A stretch of DNA of 14,190 bases, from assembly GCA_031261865.1 (NCBI GenBank), contig JAISIV010000060.1:1-14190 (forward strand), read 5' to 3'. This DNA comes from Lactobacillaceae bacterium. GTDB taxonomy: Bacteria > Bacillota > Bacilli > Lactobacillales > Lactobacillaceae. Position 1 is the first letter of the stretch; each line of letters opens with the position of its first letter. The notes under the pieces are model-generated. The model was not told where the DNA came from and did no database searches. It saw nothing but the letters and a program-made list of their open reading frames with translations. Of this stretch, positions 1 to 7,052 are shown piece by piece. The position numbers and the translations under genes are program-made.

Positions 1-700
1 ATTTAACATTAGTCAAAATAAACAATTGATCAGCGAACACTAATTCAGCCAATTTAGCAGTTGTAAGATCCTTATCAACAACCGCTTCTACGCCGACAAA
101 CCCATTATGAGTTCTCACAACTGGAACGCCGCCACCTCCAGCAGCAATGACTGTAGAACCAGCGTCAACTAGGCGGACAATTGAATCACGCTCTATGATG
201 CTAACTGGTTTAGGTGAAGGAACTACTCTTCTATATCCTCTTCCAGAGTCTTCAATAAACTTCCAATCGCCGTGAATTTTTTGCATTTCTTTGTATTGGT
301 CTTCATCGTAGAAGGGCCCGATTGGTTTACTCGGATTAACGAACCCAGGATCTCTAGGATCAACTAAAGTTCTAGTGACAATTGTCCCCACTGGACATTG
401 CAATTCATTGGTAATAGCATTGGAAAGCCAATAACCAATTTCACCTTGCGTCATCGCACCAACCGTATCTAGAGGCATAGCGGGATTCTCAGTAGTAGAA
501 CCAGCAAGTTGTTGAAGCATCAGATTTCCAACTTGTGGGCCATTTCCATGGGTGATAATCAATTGATTTTCTTCTGCTAATTGTTTTAGTAATTTTGCCG
601 TTTTTCGAAGCGATTTTTCTTGTGCCGCGCTCGACGGGTCATCCGTTAGAATGGCGTTTCCACCAAGGGCGACGACTACTCTATTTGAAGTTTCGACCAT
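1..700 (-). CDS. arcC: Carbamate kinase, N-terminal 233 residues (cut by window edge)
   Basis: Catabolic carbamate kinase makes ATP from ADP and carbamoyl phosphate, releasing ammonia and CO2; it is the energy-yielding last step of the ADI pathway in the cytoplasm. The translation shows the amino-acid-kinase start VVVALGGNAIL (residues 8-18), the loop THGNGPQVG (50-58), GEIGYWL (86-92), AAGGGGVPVV (186-195) and GVEAVVDKD (203-211), all typical of the family. The frame is open to base 1 and stops at about residue 233 of a usual ~310, so the C-terminal quarter lies outside the window. The ATG at 700 directly abuts the arcD stop codon (zero spacing). No strong SD is visible, so translation is probably coupled to arcD. 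It is the fourth gene of arcA-arcB-arcD-arcC. Identification is firm; only the missing end is unknown. Confidence 0.96.
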   Translation of the reverse strand, partial: MVETSNRVVVALGGNAILTDDPSSAAQEKSLRKTAKLLKQLAEENQLIITHGNGPQVGNLMLQQLAGSTTENPAMPLDTVGAMTQGEIGYWLSNAITNELQCPVGTIVTRTLVDPRDPGFVNPSKPIGPFYDEDQYKEMQKIHGDWKFIEDSGRGYRRVVPSPKPVSIIERDSIVRLVDAGSTVIAAGGGGVPVVRTHNGFVGVEAVVDKDLTTAKLAELVFADQLFILTNVK

Positions 701-2137
701 TTATAAACTCAACTTTCCCAGACTCAAGCAAATAATTGCTGCTAGAGCTGCAAGACTAACAATAACAATCAAAAGCCATTCAAGTAGCGGAATCTTCTTA
801 TTTTCTTTTTTCTTAGCAAAAACATAAAAAATGAAACCAAGAATATAAGCAATTGATGCTAACCATAAGTATTGAATACCGGCGAAAATAATAGCCAAAA
901 CTTGGAATGCTAAGGCAAATAAACCAATAACAATATTTTTAATTGACTTATCTTGAATTCCGACTTTCAATTGGAAAGCTGAAACAAATGCGTAAGCGAC
1001 TAAGATAACGGCAGTCGACAAAGAATAAGCAAAGTTATATGCCGACTCTGTCCAAATCAAACTAATCAAGAATAATTGAACCAACCCAGCAGTTAAGATT
1101 AACGAATTAGCTGGCGCATTGTTCTTATTCATTTTTCCGAACCATTTTGGCAATAATCCTTGTTGAGCCATTTGAGAAGTGGCTTCAACCGGTAGCATTG
1201 TCCAACTTAACCATGATCCTAAAATAGAAATCATCAAACCGATTGACACGATGGCTCCTCCAATTGGACCCATCATATCCTTCATCAAATACATCAAAGC
1301 AGGACTATCAATTTTAGCGAGCTCTGATTGATTCAAATATCCATAAGGCAACATTGAAATAATTACATAGAAAATAATTAAAGTAGTTAAGCCGATAATA
1401 GTGGCTCGTGCAGCGTCAGATTTGGTTTTAGCACGATCGGCCATCATAGCGGCCCCTTCAACACCGATAAAGACCCAAATCATTGACATCAAAGATGAAG
1501 AAACTTGTTCCCAAATACCAGCGAAAGTGGCCGTTGAAAAACTCATTGAACCATTGGAGTGGGTTTTAACGTTAGTCCAGAATTCAGCGGTGAAAATACC
1601 AGCTTTGAAGACAATAACTGCTCCAATGATGAATAAGATAAGTGGTACTAATTTTGCGATTGTGACAATCGTGTTGATAAAAGCGGCCGTTTCAACTCCA
1701 CGAATAACTAGAATTGTCAGCCCCCAAGAAACTACTGAGGCTGTAATAATAGCGATGATTGAATTCCCAGTTTTATATTCAGGAATAAAATAACCAATTG
1801 CCTGCATCATCATAGTGGCAAATGCAACGTTACCTAACCACGCTGAAAGCCAATAACCCCAACCTGATAGGAAACCTGAAAAGTCTCCGAATCCGGCTTT
1901 GGCATATGCCGACACACCATTTAATTCATGTCGCTTTAAAACTAAATTTGAAAAACTCAAAGCTAACATGAAAATTCCAAAACCTGTAATTGCCCAGGCG
2001 ACCAATGTAGCCCCCGGTGTTGACACTTTTGAAAGAGTGGAAGGAATATCGAAAATTCCTGCCCCAATTGAGGAACTGACAACCATGGCGATTAACGCTG
2101 GTAATGCAATTCCTTTAGTTAATTTCGTATTATCCAT
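701..2137 (-). CDS. arcD: Arginine/ornithine antiporter
   Basis: This membrane antiporter of the APC superfamily exchanges extracellular arginine for cytoplasmic ornithine and so feeds the ADI pathway without net energy cost. The 478-residue product is hydrophobic throughout, with about 12 predicted membrane segments. It carries the APC substrate-binding signature SSSIGAGIFDIP in helix 1 (residues 22-33) and GVSAYAKAGFGDFSGFLSGW after helix 2, a stretch usual for ArcD. Length matches the family (about 470-500). The ATG at 2137 lies 2 nt after the arcB stop and has a GGAG 8 nt upstream, inside the arcB tail. Its place between arcB and arcC supports ArcD over other basic amino acid transporters. 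Specificity (arginine/ornithine rather than, say, lysine) is inferred from this context. Confidence 0.93.
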   Translation of the reverse strand: MDNTKLTKGIALPALIAMVVSSSIGAGIFDIPSTLSKVSTPGATLVAWAITGFGIFMLALSFSNLVLKRHELNGVSAYAKAGFGDFSGFLSGWGYWLSAWLGNVAFATMMMQAIGYFIPEYKTGNSIIAIITASVVSWGLTILVIRGVETAAFINTIVTIAKLVPLILFIIGAVIVFKAGIFTAEFWTNVKTHSNGSMSFSTATFAGIWEQVSSSLMSMIWVFIGVEGAAMMADRAKTKSDAARATIIGLTTLIIFYVIISMLPYGYLNQSELAKIDSPALMYLMKDMMGPIGGAIVSIGLMISILGSWLSWTMLPVEATSQMAQQGLLPKWFGKMNKNNAPANSLILTAGLVQLFLISLIWTESAYNFAYSLSTAVILVAYAFVSAFQLKVGIQDKSIKNIVIGLFALAFQVLAIIFAGIQYLWLASIAYILGFIFYVFAKKKENKKIPLLEWLLIVIVSLAALAAIICLSLGKLSL

Positions 2138-2139
2138 AA

Positions 2140-3183
2140 TTAATTCTCCATGGGTGGCACGCTAGGAATGAATAAATTTCCTAAAGTTGCAGCCATAATT
2201 GCCTTAATTGAATGTTTTCTGTTTTCAGCTTGTTCAAACTGATGGGCGTATTTACTTCTAAAGACTTCGTCAGTTACTTCCATTTCTGAAATCCCATACT
2301 TGGCAAAAATTTCAGCACCTTGTCGGGTATGAGTGTCGTGGAAAGCCGGCAGACAGTGAAGGAAAATCAATTCATCATCAGGCATTTCAGTCATCTTAAG
2401 CATGTCCATATTTACTTGGTATGGTTTAAGCAACTTAACACGCTCGTCCCAACCGTTTTCACCCATTGAAACCCATACGTCGGTATAGACGACATTCGCC
2501 CCTTTAACGCCGGCTTGGATGTCATCGGTAATCAGGATTTGTGCACCTGAATTTTCGGCAAATTTTTGGGCGATATCGACAACGTCTTGGTGTGGATGTA
2601 ATTCTTTAGGGGCGACAATATGAATATTCACTCCTAACATTGAACCCGTCACCAATAGAGAATTAGCCATATTGTTTCGACCATCCCCTACGAAACTTAA
2701 AGTGATTCCCTTAAGATGTCCGAAGTGTTCTTTTACGGTCATAAAATCGGCAATCATTTGCGTAGGATGCCATTCGTCGGTTAGTCCATTCCAGACAGGA
2801 ACGCCAGCGAATTTCGAAAGTTCTTCAACGTCGGCTTGCTTGTATCCCCTGAATTCAATTCCGTCAAACATTGAGCCAAGAACTTTTGCAGTGTCTTCAA
2901 TCGACTCTTTAACGCCTAATTGAATATCGTCTTTTCCTAAATATTCTGGATGAGCACCGAGCTCGATAGCTGAAGTCGTAAAAGCTGCACGAGTTCTAGT
3001 CGAAGTTTTTTCAAATAGAAGAGCGATGTTTTTACCTTCTAGGTACTTATGAGGAATCCCTTTTTTCTGCATTGCTTTTAGATGAATCCCAAAATCAACA
3101 AAGTATTGAACTTCTTCAGGGGTGAAGTCGGCTTCTCTCAATAATGAGCGCCCTTGAAAAACTGAATTAATAACATCTGTCAT
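2140..3183 (-). CDS. arcB: Catabolic ornithine carbamoyltransferase
   Basis: ArcB converts citrulline and phosphate to ornithine and carbamoyl phosphate, the second ADI step. The 347-residue protein shows the carbamoyl-phosphate site STRTR (61-65), HPTQ (139-142), the ornithine loop DVWVSMGE (235-242) and the catalytic HCLP (276-279). The start is the ATG at 3183, giving MTDVINSVFQGRSLL, which aligns with the family N terminus. The frame stays open upstream, but that part overlaps arcA and is not OTC-like. The start lies 1 nt after the arcA stop, with a GAGAGGA sequence about 9 nt upstream inside arcA. The catabolic assignment rests on the arc operon context; anabolic ArgF has the same motifs. 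Confidence 0.97.
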   Translation of the reverse strand: MTDVINSVFQGRSLLREADFTPEEVQYFVDFGIHLKAMQKKGIPHKYLEGKNIALLFEKTSTRTRAAFTTSAIELGAHPEYLGKDDIQLGVKESIEDTAKVLGSMFDGIEFRGYKQADVEELSKFAGVPVWNGLTDEWHPTQMIADFMTVKEHFGHLKGITLSFVGDGRNNMANSLLVTGSMLGVNIHIVAPKELHPHQDVVDIAQKFAENSGAQILITDDIQAGVKGANVVYTDVWVSMGENGWDERVKLLKPYQVNMDMLKMTEMPDDELIFLHCLPAFHDTHTRQGAEIFAKYGISEMEVTDEVFRSKYAHQFEQAENRKHSIKAIMAATLGNLFIPSVPPMEN

Positions 3184-3184
3184 A

Positions 3185-4426
3185 TTAAATGTCCTCTCTC
3201 CAAATTGGTTGAGACATACAACGTGGACCACCGCGACCGCGAGACAATTCACTAGAAATAACTTCATGAACAATAATTCCATGACGACGCAAAATTTCAT
3301 TACTTACATAATTTCGATCATAAGTAACAACCACTCCTGGCGCAATTGCTAGAGTATTAGAACCGTCATTCCATTGTTCTCGAGGAGCAACAATTGCATC
3401 CCCGTTTCCGGTTTCAATTAAATCAAGTTCGTCTAATTTAAGAACTTCTTTTAGAGTTTGACCGAGGTCATCGTGGAATTCTAAATTGACTCCCCCTTCA
3501 TTTTTGCCCGGAGTAATCACGTAGATATTCATCTTGCCGGCATCATCCATAATGCCTGGGAATACTGTGAATTGATTGTAATTAATCATGGTAAATACGG
3601 TATCCAAGTGCATCATAGCGTGGTTGTGCGGAATTTCAACGGCGATAACAGTGTCAAAATTAGAATCCGGTGATGAGAAGAGTGTTTTAGCTAGCGCTTC
3701 GATTGACTTTGAAGAAGTGCGCTGAGACACTCCAATTGCTAAGACATGATCATTAAGAACAAGTTCGTCTCCACCTTCAATACGGGTGTCATGATTCCTA
3801 TCGCGCCACACGTTTACTTTATCTTTGAAACGAGGATGATGAGCCATAACGTATTCAGTAAAAAGGGACTCAGGGCGACGAGCTTTAAAAGTCATGTGGT
3901 TGATTGTGAGTCCATTTCCCATCATGCCTTGCGGGTCACGTGTGAAATAGGCATTTGGAAGTGGGTCTAGATAAAACGGATTATGCGCCTCAGAACCAAC
4001 CAAGTCGTGCAATGATGAACCAGATACGTTAACTTCATTTTTTCTAACGCCAGCATAAAGTTTTTCAACCATTTCTGCCGTGTTAAACGAAGTCAAATAT
4101 TCAATTAAGGCATCGCATGTTTTACCCGAAGAATAACTTGATTCTTGTAAATAAGTTTTTAAAAATTGATCTTTTAATTCTCCATCTTGATCTAAAGTCT
4201 CGATGGCTAATTGATCTATATACAGAGTTTCAGCTCCATTTTCGCGCAATGTGTTGGCGAAATAATCGTGCTCTTTTTGAGCTATTTCAAGATACGGAAT
4301 ATCGTCAAACAACAGACGTTCCATGGTATCTGGAGTAATATTTTCAACTTCAGCACCAGGACGTTTTAGCAGAACCGTGTTTAACTTACCAATCTCTGAA
4401 TTAACATTGATTGCAGGATTTTGCAT
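3185..4426 (-). CDS. arcA: Arginine deiminase
   Basis: ArcA hydrolyses arginine to citrulline and ammonia, the committed step of the ADI pathway. The 413-residue protein has the guanidino-modifying enzyme motifs in order: FTRDP (161-165, Asp164), EGGDELVL (217-224, Glu217), MMHLDTVFTM (271-280, His273 and Asp275), and a C-terminal RCMSQPIWREDI with the nucleophile Cys403. All catalytic residues are present and the length is normal. The start chosen is the ATG at 4426 (MQNPAINVNSEIGKL) because an AAGGAG lies 5 nt upstream; a longer in-frame start at 4471 would run through the unit B terminator and add residues foreign to the family. It heads arcA-arcB-arcD-arcC with gaps of 0 to 2 nt, so the genes are surely cotranscribed. 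The upstream leader is unusual and is described separately. Confidence 0.98.
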   Translation of the reverse strand: MQNPAINVNSEIGKLNTVLLKRPGAEVENITPDTMERLLFDDIPYLEIAQKEHDYFANTLRENGAETLYIDQLAIETLDQDGELKDQFLKTYLQESSYSSGKTCDALIEYLTSFNTAEMVEKLYAGVRKNEVNVSGSSLHDLVGSEAHNPFYLDPLPNAYFTRDPQGMMGNGLTINHMTFKARRPESLFTEYVMAHHPRFKDKVNVWRDRNHDTRIEGGDELVLNDHVLAIGVSQRTSSKSIEALAKTLFSSPDSNFDTVIAVEIPHNHAMMHLDTVFTMINYNQFTVFPGIMDDAGKMNIYVITPGKNEGGVNLEFHDDLGQTLKEVLKLDELDLIETGNGDAIVAPREQWNDGSNTLAIAPGVVVTYDRNYVSNEILRRHGIIVHEVISSELSRGRGGPRCMSQPIWREDI

Positions 4427-4435
4427 TTTCTCTCC

Positions 4436-4459
4436 TTGTGGTCGCATTTGGCGACACAA
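4436..4459 (-). promoter_or_regulatory. Hairpin abutting the arcA ribosome-binding site
   Basis: In the arcA sense strand TTGTG-TCGC pairs with GCGA-C-CACAA: nine base pairs, one bulged base (4441) and a five-base loop (4446-4450). The 3' arm ends directly at the arcA AAGGAG. This is seen in the sequence. A role as an mRNA 5' stability element, as a translational control hairpin or as a protein operator (TGTG...CACA ends) is inference. Confidence 0.45.
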
Positions 4460-4487
4460 AAAAAATAACAACCGAAGTTGTTATTTT
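4458..4487 (-). terminator. Rho-independent terminator after the second XpaC-like gene
   Basis: An 11-bp perfect stem (4477-4487 with 4462-4472) closed by a UUCG tetraloop on the minus-strand RNA is followed by a run of eight U that begins in the stem. It lies 36 nt beyond the stop codon of the gene ending at 4524. It also lies only about 30 nt before arcA, so it either ends unit B or serves as an attenuator for arc, or both. Confidence 0.9.
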
Positions 4488-4517
4488 AGGGATAAAAATG
4501 TGTAGTAACTATGGAAT

Positions 4518-4529
4518 AAATAATTATTT
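4518..4529. promoter_or_regulatory. AT palindrome AAATAATTATTT, possible regulator site
   Basis: This perfect 12-bp palindrome overlaps the stop codon of the preceding gene and lies about 90 bp before arcA. Arginine-responsive ArgR/AhrC operators are AT-rich dyads of a similar kind, so it could be an arc operator. In AT-rich DNA such a palindrome can also arise by chance, so this is weak. Confidence 0.2.
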
Positions 4530-5324
4530 TTCGACAGTTGATACGAAAAGTTGATAATCTTTTTGGATCTTTTTTGTAAGGTCAGATAACTTTTCTTCCA
4601 GTCTGTTTTGTTGTTGGACTTCCACATCGGTTTTTACTTGAAGCTCTAATATTTCATTTAATCGTTCTACAATATCTGAAAGGTCTTGCAAATCAATAAA
4701 GAAGAAATCACCAGATTCAGCCAAACTTCGGGGATTGTTAATCACGTAATCGACACCTTGAGTATACAGAGTGAGGACTTCTTTTAGATTAGGCAAGTCT
4801 TCGGCAATTTTCGAGGCGTCAGCTTTTACAGTATTAGTTAGTAAATAGTACTTTGTAATTTCGCCACGGAAGAACTTTTCGTCTCTGGCAGTAAAATTAG
4901 AATCTGAAATTGCAGACTCATTGAATGAAAGAACTTGCTCATCAAACCTTCGTGAATCGAAAACATCTTTAGAAGATTTGTTTTGAAGAACAAGGTTTAG
5001 AACGGTTAAAAAGATTGTCAGAATTACTTCTATAGAGATTTGAGCAAAGTCATAACTTTTAACATAAGTCGTTGAATTTGGATTAGCAAAGCCAATAATA
5101 GCGCTGACAAATTGAATTCCTATGGCAATCCATAAACCTTTAGCAAAAGTTCCTAAATCAAAGAAATTAAAGATTGTAAGAACCATTAAAGGTAAAAAGG
5201 AAATCATTATCAATAGCAAAGTACTGGTGCCAAATAAATAGAGAATAGCTAACAAAACAAATAGATAAATGGCAAGCCAGGTGTATTTCAATTTATTTGG
5301 GAAAATATTTAAACGATTTGTCAT
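4524..5324 (-). CDS. XpaC-like membrane protein, second copy
   Basis: The 266-residue protein has four probable membrane helices in its N-terminal part (about 13-31, 34-53, 62-80, 95-113) and a charged cytoplasmic C-terminal half. That half contains a short helical bundle (EKFFRGEITKYYLL, then NLKEVLTLYTQGVDYVINNP) and ends KKIQKDYQLFVSTVEK. Membrane helices followed by a helical tail ending in a K/E-D-Y-x-x-F-V motif recall the XpaC (5-bromo-4-chloroindolyl phosphate hydrolysis, Halogen_Hydrol) family, whose true biochemical role is unknown. Its ATG overlaps the preceding stop codon as ATGA, and a GAGG lies upstream, so it is the last gene of the TelA-led unit B. A related protein, the product of 8266-9063, ends the neighbouring unit. 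Family membership is my reading of pattern and context, not an alignment. Confidence 0.6.
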   Translation of the reverse strand: MTNRLNIFPNKLKYTWLAIYLFVLLAILYLFGTSTLLLIMISFLPLMVLTIFNFFDLGTFAKGLWIAIGIQFVSAIIGFANPNSTTYVKSYDFAQISIEVILTIFLTVLNLVLQNKSSKDVFDSRRFDEQVLSFNESAISDSNFTARDEKFFRGEITKYYLLTNTVKADASKIAEDLPNLKEVLTLYTQGVDYVINNPRSLAESGDFFFIDLQDLSDIVERLNEILELQVKTDVEVQQQNRLEEKLSDLTKKIQKDYQLFVSTVEK

Positions 5325-5875
5325 TTGTCATCCTCGAAAAAACCATCGGAACTTTGAATCTTTTTTAATTGAATTGTGGTGGTTTTATATTCACCGTACT
5401 TTTTTTGTGGTTCAGTGACGTGTAGATAAATATCCGAGTTAGGGTTAACTGAATAAATTTGGTTGAAAACTCCAGCTTTCTTGTTGATATCACCGGAGAA
5501 TATCGAGTTTTGATATTTATTAGTAATGGTCGTTCTGTTTGAATCGTACTTTGTATCATTAACTCTCATACTGTCATCGCCACCAGAAAATGCCCGGAAC
5601 CCAATACGAGTCCATTCGTTAACATTGGTCGTTCCGGAAAGAATTAAGTAACGATTATTTTTTGCAGTCCCTGAGGCCATTGAATCATTCGGGAATACAT
5701 CTTGGTCAATTTGAAAACCTGTAAAAGTTAATTCGGCACCGTTGTTACCTTTGAAAGTTAAAGGTTGATTATTAAATACGACCACAGAATCAGTTTTAGC
5801 AGCAGCAACCAAAGAAATGGAACTAACGCTAGAAACGGTTAAAGCTACAGTTAATAGTTTTGAAAATTTATTCAT
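5321..5875 (-). CDS. Secreted protein with signal peptide, function unknown
   Basis: I do not recognise a named family with certainty. The 184-residue product begins MNKFSKLLTV and has a classical signal peptide with probable cleavage after the Ala cluster near residue 26 (SLVAAA-K). There is no lipobox cysteine and no sortase motif, so release or non-covalent retention is expected. The mature part is polar and beta-rich, with segments such as NRYLILSGTTN and NSDIYLHVTEP, reminiscent of the small extracytoplasmic DUF4352/DUF5067-type beta domains of Gram-positive bacteria. The ATG at 5875 has a GGAG seven nt upstream and overlaps the previous gene by 8 nt; the longer in-frame start at 5926 lacks an SD. 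It sits between the large membrane protein and the second XpaC-like protein of the TelA unit, suggesting an external partner of that complex. Confidence 0.8.
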   Translation of the reverse strand: MNKFSKLLTVALTVSSVSSISLVAAAKTDSVVVFNNQPLTFKGNNGAELTFTGFQIDQDVFPNDSMASGTAKNNRYLILSGTTNVNEWTRIGFRAFSGGDDSMRVNDTKYDSNRTTITNKYQNSIFSGDINKKAGVFNQIYSVNPNSDIYLHVTEPQKKYGEYKTTTIQLKKIQSSDGFFEDDK

Positions 5876-7052
5876 GAATCTGCTCCAAATTCTTAGTAGT
5901 AAATGAAAGAGTATAACTGCTGTCATCGCTGTACTCGTATTTAGGTTTCGTCGCGTTATAAGTACCGCTTACGACAACGACAAATTTCTTAGAATCAGGA
6001 ACACGAAGCATTACGTTAAAAGTTTGAGGTCCTAAATTGTCTTCACCTCTCCTAATAGAAACGAAAGTCAAAGGATTAATGAGAGCTTTTAGCTGTCCAT
6101 CTTTTTTAATCAACGGATAACCATCGTAAAAAGTTCTTTCGTAATCAAGATTGTCTAACCCTTTAAGAGAGAACTTTTTTTGAACGCGGAAATTAGTAAT
6201 GCCTAGACTAGTTCCGTAGTCATTGTATTTGTCTTTAGAAAGATTACTGTCCCAATTCACTGTGAAATTAAGTAAAATAACTTTCTCATTATCCTGAGTT
6301 GTTGCTAGACGCGCTCCATTCAAAACATATTCAACTTTTTTAGTATGAAAGACCTGTCCATCTTTTTTGTACTCATAATGTTTCCAGTAGTTTTCGCCGA
6401 CTTCTTTATAGGTCACATTACTAGTCTTAGTTTGAATGCGCATCCAAGCTGGTACAAAAGCGCTATTTGAAGTGGCAAAGAATAAATAAGCCACTGCAGC
6501 TGCCATTACACCAGCACTAATCCCCCAAGCAGCAAGCGGAACACCGCCGCGAAGTTTACGAGTATGTTTGACTTCTCCAATAGTTTCCAAAATATCGGAA
6601 GTAAATTCGTTTAATTCATAATCATCAAATGAACGGTTTTTTAGGAGGATCGACAAATTTTTCTTTTGAATGAAACCAATTTTTCGGCGATTAAAGAAAC
6701 CTGTCGAAGCATTGATTTGAACATTCCTAGAACCACGAACCACAGATATCGATTCAATGGGGAGTGCTAGTTTTTGATCATTAAAAATACCAGTCGTGAC
6801 TAAAAGGGCATCATGTTGAGCGTTCCAACGCATGAAAACGAAATTATTATTTTTCAATTTGAGATAACCAATTAAGTCAGTGACAAAAATTAATCCTAAT
6901 ACTACAAAAAAGACTGCAAACAACATCCATGCGAATGGACCTGCGCTTAGAACAATTAAATAAGTCGCAAGTGCAAGTAAAATAACTTCCGCCGCAGCCC
7001 TTAGAATAAAGCCTTTTCTAACTGAATTGGCATCGTATTTCAGATTAATCAT
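5868..7052 (-). CDS. Membrane protein: two helices, PH-like cytosolic domain, third helix, extracytoplasmic domain
   Basis: The 394-residue protein has two N-terminal helices (about 15-35 and 40-62), a basic cytosolic beta-rich region (about 70-160) of the type seen in bacterial PH-like (bPH) membrane proteins, a third helix (about 171-192) and an exported C-terminal domain of about 200 residues. The tail contains EKVILLNFTVNWDSN and TFNVMLRVPDSKKFVVVVSG, a beta pattern like that of the secreted protein encoded next. No catalytic motif is visible. The ATG overlaps the TelA stop as ATGA, with an AAGGA about 12 nt upstream. The 150-residue product of 9056-9508 repeats the first half of this architecture. 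A role linking cytosolic TelA to the outside is inference; the function is unknown. Confidence 0.82.
   Translation of the reverse strand: MINLKYDANSVRKGFILRAAAEVILLALATYLIVLSAGPFAWMLFAVFFVVLGLIFVTDLIGYLKLKNNNFVFMRWNAQHDALLVTTGIFNDQKLALPIESISVVRGSRNVQINASTGFFNRRKIGFIQKKNLSILLKNRSFDDYELNEFTSDILETIGEVKHTRKLRGGVPLAAWGISAGVMAAAVAYLFFATSNSAFVPAWMRIQTKTSNVTYKEVGENYWKHYEYKKDGQVFHTKKVEYVLNGARLATTQDNEKVILLNFTVNWDSNLSKDKYNDYGTSLGITNFRVQKKFSLKGLDNLDYERTFYDGYPLIKKDGQLKALINPLTFVSIRRGEDNLGPQTFNVMLRVPDSKKFVVVVSGTYNATKPKYEYSDDSSYTLSFTTKNLEQIHE

Noticed and set aside
1401..2165. Open frames on the plus strand opposite arcD (and similar ones opposite arcA, arcB, htrA, walK and rlmH)
   Set aside because: They lie antisense to well-identified genes, have no family features and no ribosome-binding sites; they reflect codon bias of the real gene.
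3184..3300. Longer arcB start at 3300
   Set aside because: The extra 39 residues overlap arcA out of frame and are not OTC-like; MTDVINSVFQ at 3183 matches the family start and has an SD.
4436..4459. Catabolite-repression (cre) or CRP/FNR-type site before arcA
   Set aside because: The cre consensus core does not match, and the TGTG/CACA half-sites are too far apart for a CRP-family dimer; the hairpin reading fits better.
4427..4471. Longer arcA start at 4471
   Set aside because: It would begin inside the terminator stem and add non-family residues; AAGGAG supports the ATG at 4426.
4458..4487. Same hairpin as a plus-strand terminator
   Set aside because: The plus-strand side has only four T as part of the stem and then AGG, and no plus-strand gene precedes it.
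5876..5926. Longer start for the secreted protein at 5926
   Set aside because: No SD there; the ATG at 5875 has GGAG and yields a clean signal peptide.
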